Positions 22,857 to 32,094 of a stretch of 64,000 nt of DNA are shown here, one piece after another. A model generated the notes under the pieces. It was not told the DNA's origin, searched no databases, and saw only the letters and a program-made list of their open reading frames with translations. Numbering within the stretch: the first letter of the stretch is position 1; each line of letters opens with the position of its first letter. The stretch is from CAUPWF01 sp964369775 (lineage in GTDB: Bacteria > Bacillota > Clostridia > Lachnospirales > Lachnospiraceae), in the NCBI GenBank assembly GCA_964369775.1, contig CAYJHQ010000001.1, forward strand, positions 1 to 64,000. The letters run 5' to 3'. The position numbers were made by a program, and so were the translations under genes.

Positions 22857-24791
22857 ATGAATAATAATAATAATTCACTTAGAGAAGATGAATTTTTACC
22901 AATATCAAAACAGGAAATGAATGAGAGAGGATGGAAAGAACTAGATTTTATCTACGTATCAGGTGACGCGTACGTAGATCACCCCTCATTTGGTCATGCA
23001 ATCATTACCCGTACACTAGAAGCATACGGGTTTAAAGTAGGACTTATTTGTCAACCTAACTGGAAAACAAAGGAAAGTATTCAGGTATTAGGTAAACCTA
23101 GACTTGGATTTTTAGTTTCAAGTGGAAATATGGACTCCATGGTAAATCACTATTCTGTTAGTAAGAAAATGAGACATAGCGATGCTTACACACCAGGTGG
23201 TGTGATGGGCAAACGACCAGACTACGCTACTGTTGTTTATAGTAATTTGATCAGGCAAAGTTATAAGGATACTCCGATTATCATTGGTGGAATTGAAGCA
23301 AGCCTTAGACGACTTGCACATTATGATTATTGGTCTAATAAACTAAAACGGTCTATATTGCTAGATTCTGGCGCAGATTTAGTCTCATACGGGATGGGTG
23401 AACGATCAATAGTTGAAATAGCAGAAGCATTAGATAGTGGGATTTCTGTACAAGATATCACGTTTATCAATGGGACGATTTATAAAACTAAAACACTAGA
23501 AAACTTATATGACTATACTTTGCTTCCAAGCTTTCAAGAGATGATTACAGATAAACTACAGTATGCCAAAAGTTTCAAAGTTCAATATGAAAATACAGAT
23601 CCTATCACTGGAAAGAGATTAGTTGAACCTTATTCTAACCATCAATATGTAGTTCAAAATCCACCTTCCGCTCCACTTACGCAAGCAGAGATGGATAGAG
23701 CTTACAGCTACAATTATACAAGAACTTATCATCCAATTTATGAAGAAAATGGTGGAATTCCAGCAATAGAAGAAGTGAAATATAGCTTGATTAGCAATAG
23801 AGGATGTTTCGGGAGCTGTAACTTCTGTGCTTTAACATTCCATCAAGGGCGCATTATACAAACGCGAAGTCATGAATCTTTGGTTCAAGAGGCCTCACAA
23901 TTTGTATGGGAAGAAGGATTTAAAGGATATATTCATGATGTAGGAGGACCTACGGCTAATTTTAGACAGACAGCCTGTGAGAAGCAATTGGATAAAGGTA
24001 GTTGCAAAAATAAACAGTGTTTATTTCCTATACCATGTAAAAATATGAAAGTGAGCCATTTGGATTACATAACATTATTACGTAAACTAAGAACTCTTCC
24101 GAATGTAAAAAAGGTTTTCATACGATCCGGAATTCGCTTCGATTATTTGATGGCGGATAAAGATAATACATTTTTCGATGAATTATGCAAGCACCACATC
24201 AGTGGGCAGCTTAAGGTTGCGCCGGAACATATATCAGATATAGTCCTAAGAAAAATGGGGAAACCTTATAATAAAGTATTTCGAGAATTTTCAAAACGAT
24301 ATGAAGAAAAGAATAAGGAAATAGGCAAAAAGCAGTTTCTGGTTCCATATCTGATGTCCTCTCATCCAGGTTCGACGTTAAAAGAAGCAATTGAACTAGC
24401 TGAGTACTTAAGAGAATGGGGATATATGCCAGAACAAGTACAAGATTTTTACCCTACTCCGTCTACTATATCTACTTGTATGTATTACACAGGCGTAGAT
24501 CCTTTGACGATGGAACCTGTATATACGCCCAAAACACCGAAGGAAAAATCCATGCAGCGAGCATTGATTCAATATAGAAATCCTAAAAATTACCATTTAG
24601 TAATGGAAGCATTAAAACAAGCAGACCGAATGGATTTGGTTGGATTTGAAAAGCACTGCCTAATTCGCCCACGACAAAGTGGCGAGAGATACGTAAAAAA
24701 TGACAGAAAGCCAGGTCGAAGTATACAGGCTAAGAAAGAAGTTTCAAAAAAGAAAAAAACGATACGAAATATACATAAAAAGAAAAGGTAA
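22857..24791 (+). CDS. YgiQ-family radical SAM protein
   Basis: The 644-residue protein belongs to the YgiQ family of radical SAM enzymes, for which I know no reaction. It carries an N-terminal B12-like/UPF0313 domain (WKELDFIYVSGDAYVDHPSF), the [4Fe-4S] motif C317-x3-C321-x2-C324 within NRGCFGSCNFCA, and a C-terminal extension that ends in a Lys-rich tail. A second cysteine group (CEKQLDKGSCKNKQCLFPIPC) lies about residues 378-398 and might hold another cluster. It follows the HAD gene by 11 bases. The pathway is unknown. Confidence 0.9.
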   Translation: MNNNNNSLREDEFLPISKQEMNERGWKELDFIYVSGDAYVDHPSFGHAIITRTLEAYGFKVGLICQPNWKTKESIQVLGKPRLGFLVSSGNMDSMVNHYSVSKKMRHSDAYTPGGVMGKRPDYATVVYSNLIRQSYKDTPIIIGGIEASLRRLAHYDYWSNKLKRSILLDSGADLVSYGMGERSIVEIAEALDSGISVQDITFINGTIYKTKTLENLYDYTLLPSFQEMITDKLQYAKSFKVQYENTDPITGKRLVEPYSNHQYVVQNPPSAPLTQAEMDRAYSYNYTRTYHPIYEENGGIPAIEEVKYSLISNRGCFGSCNFCALTFHQGRIIQTRSHESLVQEASQFVWEEGFKGYIHDVGGPTANFRQTACEKQLDKGSCKNKQCLFPIPCKNMKVSHLDYITLLRKLRTLPNVKKVFIRSGIRFDYLMADKDNTFFDELCKHHISGQLKVAPEHISDIVLRKMGKPYNKVFREFSKRYEEKNKEIGKKQFLVPYLMSSHPGSTLKEAIELAEYLREWGYMPEQVQDFYPTPSTISTCMYYTGVDPLTMEPVYTPKTPKEKSMQRALIQYRNPKNYHLVMEALKQADRMDLVGFEKHCLIRPRQSGERYVKNDRKPGRSIQAKKEVSKKKKTIRNIHKKKR

Positions 24792-24795
24792 CGAC

Positions 24796-25374
24796 ATGAT
24801 GAATAATAGCAGAACGCGTGGAGCGCGAGGATATATCGATGGAATCAAAAAGCATGAATATATGTGGGCAATCACATTATGGGTGATAGTTCTTGTGATT
24901 TATTTAACTAGCAGACTTGAAAATGTACCTGATTATATTATTGTATTAGCAATTTTAAATTGTTTACCGGCATCTAAAGCTACTGTTGGAATAATTATGA
25001 AATTTTCCTATCGTTCTATGGATTCAACATTGGCTGAGCAAGTGGAAAATGGTAGCAGTCACATTTTAGTATTGTATGATTTACTTTTAACTAGTGAAAA
25101 GATTCTGATGAATGTCGACAGTATATCTATTTATGGAAATACTGTGTGTGGGTATGTCTCTAATAAGAAAACAGATAGACAGCAAGCAGAAGAGTATATA
25201 CGAATGATTCTAGAGCGAAATGGCTATGGTAAACTAACAGTTAAGTTGTTTGATGAATTTAAGCAATATTTAACTAGAGTAGAAGGACTAAATAGCATTG
25301 CCCAGATTGAAAAGAAGGAAAATGTAGAACATGAACTTGCAATGGGGCAATTATTAATGTCCCAAAGTATGTAA
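24796..25374 (+). CDS. Hypothetical membrane protein with two helices
   Basis: No named domain is recognised. The 192-residue protein has a basic N-terminus (NNSRTRGARGYIDGIKKHEY), two adjacent membrane helices (about 25-65), and a mixed C-terminal soluble part with a GNTVCGYVSNKK strand region and a final amphipathic helix. The open frame starts at 24700 inside ygiQ, but AAGGTAACG before the tandem ATGs 24796/24799 and the loss of a Lys-rich ygiQ-shadow segment favour the later start. The position between ygiQ and a pseudouridine synthase gives no clear functional hint. Confidence 0.7.
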   Translation: MMNNSRTRGARGYIDGIKKHEYMWAITLWVIVLVIYLTSRLENVPDYIIVLAILNCLPASKATVGIIMKFSYRSMDSTLAEQVENGSSHILVLYDLLLTSEKILMNVDSISIYGNTVCGYVSNKKTDRQQAEEYIRMILERNGYGKLTVKLFDEFKQYLTRVEGLNSIAQIEKKENVEHELAMGQLLMSQSM

Positions 25375-25399
25375 GTAGAAATACGAGGAATTAATAGAT

Positions 25400-26398
25400 A
25401 TGAAAGAATTGATTGTGTCGCCCCAAGATGCTGGACAGCGCTGCGATAAATATGTAATGAAGTTCTTGAACAAAGCACCGAAAAGTTTTGTGTATAAGAT
25501 GTTACGAAAAAAAAATATTGTTTTAAACGATAAAAAATCTACTGGTTGTGAAATTCTAAATGCATTGGATAGCGTCAAATTGTATTTAGCGGATGAAACA
25601 ATAGAAAAGTTCTCTCAAGTGATTTCTTATAAAAACGATGAGAAAATTTTTCTAAATGTAGTTAAAGAGACAGAGGATGTTATTTTTGTGAATAAACCTG
25701 ATAATTTACTCTCGCAAAAATCAAAACCAAATGACATCTCGATAAATGAACAAATCATTTCCTATTTGTTGCAAAAAAATTCAATTACAAATGAATCTTT
25801 ACAAACATTCCGTCCTTCCATTTGTAATCGACTAGATCGAAACACTACAGGTTTAATCACAGCTGGAAAAACACTGCGCGGGTCTCAAGAATTGTCCTAT
25901 GCATTTCGACAAAGAAATATGGATAAGCATTATATCGCAGTTGTGAAAGGGGTGGTATCAAAATCACAACAAATTGAAGGATTTCTATTTAAGGATCTAA
26001 AAACTAATAAAGTGGTAATATCAAAAGATGAGATGCCAGGAAGTGGGTACATAGAAACAGGGTATCGCCCAATATGGAGTAGCGATGACTGCTCCTTGTT
26101 AGAAGTACATTTAATAACAGGGAGAACACACCAAATAAGAGCTCATTTAGCATCTATCGGTCATCCAATTATAGGGGATTTAAAATATGGGAACAAAAAA
26201 ACGAATGAAAAATTCCGTAATCAGTACAATGTTACTTCGCAATTGTTGCATAGTTATTCCTTGAGTTTTCCCCAAAACAGTATCTCTATAAAAGAGTTAG
26301 TTGGCGAAACTTTTGTGGCTCCATTGCCAAATGTATTTTTTGCAATTTTAAATGATAAAGGGGGAGCGTATGAGCACTTGGAATTCGAGAGGTCTTAG
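25400..26398 (+). CDS. RluA-family pseudouridine synthase (RluC-like)
   Basis: The enzyme isomerises uridines in 23S rRNA or tRNA. The 332-residue protein has an N-terminal S4-like RNA-binding part (QDAGQRCDKYVMKFLNKAPKSFVYK), the catalytic motif NRLDRNTTGLI with the essential Asp, and the GRTHQIRAHLASIGHPIIGD motif. Its S4 arrangement and length match RluC. A second RluA-family member is encoded at 54989. recU starts inside its 3' end (29-base overlap), with AAAGGGGG as the recU ribosome site. Confidence 0.9.
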   Translation: MKELIVSPQDAGQRCDKYVMKFLNKAPKSFVYKMLRKKNIVLNDKKSTGCEILNALDSVKLYLADETIEKFSQVISYKNDEKIFLNVVKETEDVIFVNKPDNLLSQKSKPNDISINEQIISYLLQKNSITNESLQTFRPSICNRLDRNTTGLITAGKTLRGSQELSYAFRQRNMDKHYIAVVKGVVSKSQQIEGFLFKDLKTNKVVISKDEMPGSGYIETGYRPIWSSDDCSLLEVHLITGRTHQIRAHLASIGHPIIGDLKYGNKKTNEKFRNQYNVTSQLLHSYSLSFPQNSISIKELVGETFVAPLPNVFFAILNDKGGAYEHLEFERS

Positions 26399-26903
26399 AG
26401 GATCTACGCTAGAAGATTTCATTAATCGCACCAATGAACGCTATGCTGAAAATGGTTTGGCATTGATCCAAAAAATACCGACTCCAATTACTCCTGTAAA
26501 AATTAGTAAGGATACTAGACACATCACGCTAGCGTATTTTGAACAAAAAAGTACAGTTGATTATATCGGTGCCGTACAAGGCATACCTATTTGCTTTGAT
26601 GCAAAGGAATGTAAAGTAGATACATTTCCACTTCAAAATATTCACAGTCATCAGATATCTTTCATGAAAGATTTTGAAGCCCAAAACGGCGTGGCGTTTA
26701 TTGTTATATATTTTACACACCGAAATACGTTATATTACATGAGTTTTAAAGAACTACATACCTATTGGTTACGAATGGAAGAAGGAGGCAGAAAGAGTTT
26801 TCGCTATGATGAACTTCATTCGGAATATTTTTTATCTCTGTCCCAAGGCTATTTTGTTCCCTATCTAGATGGTATACAAAAGGATCTAAATAGTAGGGAT
26901 TGA
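26370..26903 (+). CDS. recU: Holliday junction resolvase RecU
   Basis: RecU cuts four-way DNA junctions in Firmicutes, the role that RuvC fills in Gram-negative bacteria, and so complements ruvAB at 3209. The 177-residue protein starts STWNSRGLRGSTLEDFINRT and contains the nuclease core ITLAYFEQKSTVDYIGAVQG with the family's Glu and Lys residues, followed by CFDAKECK. The frame opens at 26352, but AAAGGGGG before ATG 26370 sets the start. Its stop codon overlaps the -35 box of the his promoter. Confidence 0.93.
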   Translation: MSTWNSRGLRGSTLEDFINRTNERYAENGLALIQKIPTPITPVKISKDTRHITLAYFEQKSTVDYIGAVQGIPICFDAKECKVDTFPLQNIHSHQISFMKDFEAQNGVAFIVIYFTHRNTLYYMSFKELHTYWLRMEEGGRKSFRYDELHSEYFLSLSQGYFVPYLDGIQKDLNSRD

Positions 26904-26928
26904 CATTTGATTAAAACAAAAGTATAAT
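26900..26928 (+). promoter_or_regulatory. Consensus sigma-A promoter of the his operon
   Basis: TTGACA (26900-26905), 17 bases and TATAAT (26923-26928) make a perfect promoter whose -35 box overlaps the recU stop codon. The ~45-base leader has a small GTGT-TAGC-ACAC hairpin, but no T-box or attenuator was seen. Confidence 0.85.
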
Positions 26929-26975
26929 GAGTAGCAGTTTAACGTGTTAGCACACTAAAGCGATATGAGGAGGCA

Positions 26976-28244
26976 ATGGACGTGAAAAAGAGGAATTTAC
27001 ATACACCTGAAGGTGTTCGAGATATTTATAAGTTAGAGTGTAGAAATAAATTACATATACAAAACCAACTACATGAAACTTTGAGATTATATGGCTTTCA
27101 AGACATTCAGACACCATCTTTCGAGTTTGCAGAAGTTTTCAGTGATGAGGTTGGTTCTATAGATAATAAGAGTCTTTATAAGTTTTTTGATAGAGAAGGG
27201 AATATGTTGGCGCTTCGTCCAGATATCACCCCTTCTATTGCAAGAGTAGCAGCGACGCAATTAAATGGAGAATCTACTTCTCGCAGGTTTTGTTATACTG
27301 GCAGCACTTTTATTAATACAACAAGCTATCAAGGAAGATTAAAAGAACACACCCAGTTAGGTGCAGAGTTAATTGGACTAGACTCTGTTGATGTGGATGC
27401 AGAAATGATTGCTATGGCTGTTGAAAGTCTTAAACGAGTTGGGCTTACTGAGTTTCAAGTCAGTGTAGGACACGTAGGCTATATACAAGGACTTTTAGCT
27501 GCTGCTAACTTAGATGATCAGTCTCAAGAAAAAGTGCAAGAACTGATGATGAATAGAAACTACTTCGGAGTGGCGGATGTATTGTCGCATGTCGGACTAG
27601 AACAATCAATGAAAGAATCATTTCTAGCCTTGCCTGAATTAATCGGAGGAAAAGAGATATTTCAAATGGCGCGAAACCATGCCATCGGTGATCTAGCTTT
27701 TTCAGCAATAGAAAGATTGGAGAGAATCTGCGAAGTTCTTGAAATGTATGATGTTTTAGAATACATCACATTTGATTTTACAATAACAGGAATGTATAAG
27801 TATTACACAGGTATTGTATTTAGAGGTTATACGTTTGGAATAGGAAACTCTATTGTTAAAGGTGGACGTTACAATCAACTGTTAAAACAATTTGGTGTAG
27901 ATGCAAAAGCGATTGGGTTTGCAATCGTTGTTGACGATGTTCTAAATGCACTGAATAGACAAAATGTTGAAATACCTTGTGAGCGAGATAATCAATTGAT
28001 TGTATACGCAAAAGAAGTAAAAAAATCAGCTATAACACTAGCTAGTGAAATGAGAGCCTCTAATAAGGTGGCTGAAATTTTAGAGTTAGAACCAGAGAGA
28101 GGATTGGAATATTATATATCACACGGTAAGGAAAACTTTTGTAAGAACTTACTTGTTTTAAAGGGAGATAAAAGCATTGAGCTTGTAAATCTTATAACTG
28201 GTGACAGGCGCATCGTAAATAATAGTAGCAAGGAGAAAGCATAG
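26976..28244 (+). CDS. hisZ: ATP phosphoribosyltransferase regulatory subunit HisZ
   Basis: HisZ is a histidyl-tRNA synthetase-like paralogue that activates and allosterically controls the short form of HisG, the first enzyme of histidine synthesis. The protein has class II synthetase-type regions (NLHTPEGVRDIYKLEC, FFDREGNMLALRPDITPSIAR) and lacks the tRNA-binding end. It has 422 residues from ATG 26976; however, the site GAGGAGG (26967-26973) lies only two bases from that ATG but eight from an in-frame GTG at 26982, so the true start may be GTG 26982. It heads the his operon. Confidence 0.93.
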   Translation: MDVKKRNLHTPEGVRDIYKLECRNKLHIQNQLHETLRLYGFQDIQTPSFEFAEVFSDEVGSIDNKSLYKFFDREGNMLALRPDITPSIARVAATQLNGESTSRRFCYTGSTFINTTSYQGRLKEHTQLGAELIGLDSVDVDAEMIAMAVESLKRVGLTEFQVSVGHVGYIQGLLAAANLDDQSQEKVQELMMNRNYFGVADVLSHVGLEQSMKESFLALPELIGGKEIFQMARNHAIGDLAFSAIERLERICEVLEMYDVLEYITFDFTITGMYKYYTGIVFRGYTFGIGNSIVKGGRYNQLLKQFGVDAKAIGFAIVVDDVLNALNRQNVEIPCERDNQLIVYAKEVKKSAITLASEMRASNKVAEILELEPERGLEYYISHGKENFCKNLLVLKGDKSIELVNLITGDRRIVNNSSKEKA

Positions 28245-28245
28245 G

Positions 28246-28890
28246 ATGAGATATTTAACATTTGCTCTTGGTAAAGGTCGCTTGGCAAAGCAAACTTTAC
28301 AATTATTGGAAAAAATAGGAATTACATGTGATGAAATTTATGATAAGGAAACAAGAAAGCTTATATTTGTTAATGAAGAATTGAAGTTAAAATTTTTCCT
28401 ATCAAAAGGACCAGACGTACCTACATATGTAGAGTATGGAGCAGCTGATATTGGAGTGGTCGGAAAAGATACAATTTTAGAAGAAGGACGAAGTGTGCAT
28501 GAAGTGCTTGATTTAGGATTTGGTGCTTGCAAGATGTGTGTTTGCGGACCAAGAGAAGCAAAATCTTTGTTGCTGCAAAATTCATTGATTAGAGTTGCCA
28601 CTAAATACCCTAACATTGCCAAGAACTATTTTTATAACACCAAAAATCAAACAGTTGAGATTATAAAGTTAAACGGATCTATAGAGCTTGCACCAATAGT
28701 AGGGTTATCAGAAGTGATTGTAGATATAGTTGAAACAGGATCAACTCTTCGTGAAAACGGATTGGAAGTACTAGAAGAGATGATTCCTCTATCAGCTCGT
28801 GTTATCGTGAACCCTGTTAGCATGCGAATGGAAAATGACCGAATCAAAACGATTATTAGCAATTTACAAACTGTTCTTAAGGAGGCTTGA
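28246..28890 (+). CDS. hisG: ATP phosphoribosyltransferase, short form HisG
   Basis: HisG condenses ATP and PRPP to make phosphoribosyl-ATP, committing to histidine synthesis. The 214-residue protein is the short form without the C-terminal regulatory domain and therefore needs HisZ, encoded immediately before it. Visible motifs are FALGKGRLAKQTL at the N-terminus, YVEYGAADIGVVGKD, and the PRPP-loop IVDIVETGSTLRENGLEV. It starts one base after the hisZ stop, behind AAGGAGA. Confidence 0.96.
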   Translation: MRYLTFALGKGRLAKQTLQLLEKIGITCDEIYDKETRKLIFVNEELKLKFFLSKGPDVPTYVEYGAADIGVVGKDTILEEGRSVHEVLDLGFGACKMCVCGPREAKSLLLQNSLIRVATKYPNIAKNYFYNTKNQTVEIIKLNGSIELAPIVGLSEVIVDIVETGSTLRENGLEVLEEMIPLSARVIVNPVSMRMENDRIKTIISNLQTVLKEA

Positions 28891-28892
28891 CG

Positions 28893-30188
28893 TTGAGAAT
28901 AAAGAAATTAGATCAAAATACAAAACAGAATGTACTGGATACACTATTAAAGAGAAGTCCTAATAATTATGATGCTTATGAGAATTTAGTACAAGAAATT
29001 TTAGATGAGATAAAAATCAAGGGTGACAAAGCATTATTTTCCTATACAAAAGAATTTGATAAGGTGGATCTCAGTTCTGATTCCATAATGGTATCAAAAG
29101 AGGAGATTGAAGCTGCTTATAGTGAGGTTTCAGATGAGTTTGTAAGCGTGATTAAAAAAGCAAGTGAAAATATTAAATCGTACCACAGTAAGCAGATGCA
29201 ATATAGTTGGTTTGATGCAAAACCAGATGGGACTATGCTAGGACAAAAAGTTACTCCGTTAGAGAAAGTAGGTGTTTATGTTCCAGGTGGCAAAGCTGCC
29301 TATCCATCTTCTGTACTGATGAATGTGATTCCAGCAAAGGTTGCCGGAGTAGATGAGATTATTATGGTTACACCTGCGCCAAACGGAAAGGTCAATCCAA
29401 ATACCCTCGTAGCTGCCAATGAAGTCGGGGTAGATATTATCTATAAAATCGGTGGAGCTCAAGCGATTGGTGCATTGGCTTATGGAACAGAAAGTGTAAA
29501 GAAGGTAGATAAAATTGTGGGTCCTGGTAATATCTATGTAGCGTTAGCCAAAAAAGCGGTATATGGACATGTTAGTATTGACTCGGTTGCGGGACCTAGC
29601 GAGATTCTTGTAATTGCAGATGAAACAGCAAATCCTCGTTATATTGCAGCAGATTTATTATCACAAGCAGAACACGATGAACTAGCCTCTTCGATTTTGA
29701 TTACTGACAGCGAAGAACTAGCTAGGGCTGTAGATGTTGAAATAGAAAAAATGGTAGAGGAACTTTCGCGTACAGAGATTATGCGAAAGTCATTAGATAA
29801 TTATGGATATTTATTAGTAGCGGAGTCTATGGAAGATGTAATTGATGTTGCTAACGAAATTGCATCTGAACATTTAGAAATTATGACAAAGGATCCATAT
29901 GATGTTATGATGAAGATACGAAATGCAGGCGCGATATTTATAGGAGAATACAGTAGCGAGCCTTTAGGTGACTATTTTGCCGGTCCAAATCATGTGTTAC
30001 CTACAAATGGCACAGCTAAATTTTTCTCTCCACTTTCTGTCGATGACTATATTAAAAAATCGAGTATTATCGCATACTCTAAAGATGCGCTTTCTAAAAT
30101 ACACAAGGACATTGAATTTTTCGCAGAACAGGAGCAGCTGACAGCTCACGCGAATTCCATACGTGTCAGATTTGAACAGGGGGAATAG
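28893..30188 (+). CDS. hisD: Histidinol dehydrogenase
   Basis: HisD oxidises histidinol to histidine in two NAD+-dependent steps using zinc. The 431-residue protein shows the family signature from VDKIVGPGNIYVALAKK to DSVAGPSEILVIADE, the zinc/substrate-region SQAEHDELASSILIT, and the C-terminal AGAIFIGEYSSEPLGDYFAG and GPNHVLPT. The frame opens with TTG 28887, but AAGGAGG (28879-28885) is one base from it and seven from TTG 28893, so I take 28893. It starts two bases after hisG ends. Confidence 0.95.
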   Translation: MRIKKLDQNTKQNVLDTLLKRSPNNYDAYENLVQEILDEIKIKGDKALFSYTKEFDKVDLSSDSIMVSKEEIEAAYSEVSDEFVSVIKKASENIKSYHSKQMQYSWFDAKPDGTMLGQKVTPLEKVGVYVPGGKAAYPSSVLMNVIPAKVAGVDEIIMVTPAPNGKVNPNTLVAANEVGVDIIYKIGGAQAIGALAYGTESVKKVDKIVGPGNIYVALAKKAVYGHVSIDSVAGPSEILVIADETANPRYIAADLLSQAEHDELASSILITDSEELARAVDVEIEKMVEELSRTEIMRKSLDNYGYLLVAESMEDVIDVANEIASEHLEIMTKDPYDVMMKIRNAGAIFIGEYSSEPLGDYFAGPNHVLPTNGTAKFFSPLSVDDYIKKSSIIAYSKDALSKIHKDIEFFAEQEQLTAHANSIRVRFEQGE

Positions 30189-30190
30189 AA

Positions 30191-30784
30191 ATGGAAAATC
30201 GTATTGCTAAATGTAGTCGTGAGACTAGCGAAACTAAAATTGAACTGATATTTAATCTTGATGGAAGCGGAAAAGCGAATGTAAATACAGGAATCCCCTT
30301 TTTCGATCATATGTTAAATGGGTTTGCAAAACATGGCCTCTTTGATTTGGATGTATCAGTGGACGGTGATGTAGAAGTTGATTCACACCACACGATAGAA
30401 GATGTGGGAATTGTACTTGGAAAAGCAATTTTTGAATCCTTAGGTGAGAAGAAGGGAATCAAGCGATATGGGAACTTTCACCTTCCTATGGATGAAACAT
30501 TAGCGCTTTGTGCAATCGACCTCTCTGGAAGACCATATTTGAACTACGATGCCATTTTTACAGTATCAAAATGTGGCGATATGGATACAGAGATGATTCG
30601 CGAATTCTTCTATGCTATCTCTTATAGTGCAGCAATGAATCTACATTTAAAAATCATAGACGGGGGAAACAACCATCACATGGTAGAGGCCTTGTTCAAG
30701 GCATTTGGTAAGGCTTTAGATGAGGCAACAATGTTAGAGCCTCGGCTAAACGGAGTGTGGTCTACAAAAGGAAGTCTAGTTTAA
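30191..30784 (+). CDS. hisB: Imidazoleglycerol-phosphate dehydratase
   Basis: HisB dehydrates imidazoleglycerol phosphate to imidazoleacetol phosphate using two Mn ions. The 197-residue monofunctional protein has the metal-binding repeats DSHHTIEDVGIVLGKA and NNHHMVEALFKAFGKALDEA, plus the conserved IPFFDHML. It lacks the phosphatase domain of enterobacterial HisB, so histidinol phosphatase must come from another gene not in this window. It follows hisD by two bases with a Gly-rich ribosome site. Confidence 0.96.
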   Translation: MENRIAKCSRETSETKIELIFNLDGSGKANVNTGIPFFDHMLNGFAKHGLFDLDVSVDGDVEVDSHHTIEDVGIVLGKAIFESLGEKKGIKRYGNFHLPMDETLALCAIDLSGRPYLNYDAIFTVSKCGDMDTEMIREFFYAISYSAAMNLHLKIIDGGNNHHMVEALFKAFGKALDEATMLEPRLNGVWSTKGSLV

Positions 30785-30798
30785 GGAGCGTAACTTAT

Positions 30799-32082
30799 AT
30801 GAATTACAAAAAAATTATACCTAGTATTTTTATTAAAAACGGAAAAGCAATTACTTGGTTTGACGATGAAACAATACTTGCTGATGATGTAGTGAAATTG
30901 GCAAAATCATACAGCATTAATGGTGCCGATGAACTTCTTATTTTCGATTTATCGAATTCAGATGAAGAGCATGACGAAACAATTGATATAATTAAAAAGA
31001 TCAGTCGAGCGATACGTGTACCGATGGTTGTCGGTGGGAATATTGCTAGACAAGAAGATGTGAAAAAGATTTTATATGCAGGTGCGAAGAGAGCAATCCT
31101 TAACCTATCTAAAAAATCATCACAAAAATTAATCAAAGAGGTATCAAAGCGATTTGGAAAAGAAAAAATTGCTGTTTCCCTCAATGATTTCGACACTTTA
31201 TTCAAACACCAAAAGATTATTAATGAATACAGTCACCAAATTATCTTTATGCACCGTTTAGATTTAGAATCCGTTGTAAATGTAACTGAAATACCTTGTG
31301 TCATTGTTACAGATACAAAAGACGAACTAGAGATATTGTCAATTTTAAAGAGTAAGGGAGTTCGCGGTATCTCTGGAAAATTTATTAATGGATTAGGGGT
31401 ATCGATTGATACATTTAAGGAGAAATGCGAGAAAGAAAATATTGCACTTACTACTTTTGAGAGCAAAATCGATTTCTCAGAATTTAAGTTAAACAAAGAT
31501 GGGCTAATCCCTGTAATCGTTCAAGATTATAAGTCTGAAAAAGTTCTGATGCTTGCTTATATGAACGAAGAATCCTTTTATAAGACTATGAGAACAGGTA
31601 AAATGACCTACTATAGTCGCAGTAGAAAAAGTTTATGGGTTAAAGGAGAGACATCAGGTCATTTTCAGTTTGTAAAATCAGTCACATTGGACTGTGACAA
31701 TGATACCTTACTGGCAAAAGTAAATCAGTTAGGTCCAGCCTGCCATACAGGCGAGATGTCATGTTTCCACAAGCCACTTGTAGGCGGAGAATATAATGAG
31801 AAAAATCCATTGCAAGTATTTGAATCTGTATATGGTACTATACTAGATCGAAAAAAGAATCCAAAAGAAGGATCGTATACCAATTATTTGTTAGATAAGG
31901 GAGTAGATAAAATCCTGAAAAAAGTAGGAGAGGAATGCACTGAAATTATCATTGCTGCAAAGAATCCAAATCCAGAAGAAATAAAATATGAAATATCTGA
32001 TTTCTTATATCATACGATGGTACTTATGGTAGAACGCGGTGTCACATGGGAAGATATTGTAGGAGAGCTTGCTGATAGGTAG
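30799..32082 (+). CDS. hisIE: HisF-like domain fused to bifunctional HisIE
   Basis: The C-terminal part (about 226-427) is HisI phosphoribosyl-AMP cyclohydrolase (GKMTYYSRSRKSLWVKGE, then the LGPACHTGEMSCFHK metal site) followed from about 335 by HisE pyrophosphohydrolase (KKVGEECTEIIIAA). The N-terminal ~220 residues are an (alpha/beta) region like HisF/HisA: KKIIPSIFIKNGKAITW aligns with the HisF start, but D11 is replaced by F11, and VSLND (126-130) stands where HisF has its second Asp, D130. The ADELLIFDLS strand and the GGNIARQED phosphate loop are kept. It is therefore probably a non-catalytic substrate-binding or scaffold domain. The open frame reaches 30757, but the site before ATG 30799 fits best. 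hisC, hisH, hisA and a functional hisF are not in the window. Confidence 0.9.
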   Translation: MNYKKIIPSIFIKNGKAITWFDDETILADDVVKLAKSYSINGADELLIFDLSNSDEEHDETIDIIKKISRAIRVPMVVGGNIARQEDVKKILYAGAKRAILNLSKKSSQKLIKEVSKRFGKEKIAVSLNDFDTLFKHQKIINEYSHQIIFMHRLDLESVVNVTEIPCVIVTDTKDELEILSILKSKGVRGISGKFINGLGVSIDTFKEKCEKENIALTTFESKIDFSEFKLNKDGLIPVIVQDYKSEKVLMLAYMNEESFYKTMRTGKMTYYSRSRKSLWVKGETSGHFQFVKSVTLDCDNDTLLAKVNQLGPACHTGEMSCFHKPLVGGEYNEKNPLQVFESVYGTILDRKKNPKEGSYTNYLLDKGVDKILKKVGEECTEIIIAAKNPNPEEIKYEISDFLYHTMVLMVERGVTWEDIVGELADR

Positions 32083-32094
32083 TATAAAAGTGTC

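Noticed and set aside
26929..26975. Leader of the his operon examined for a T-box or attenuator
   Set aside because: Only about 47 bases with a four-base-pair hairpin; no specifier, no histidine run, no terminator/antiterminator pair.
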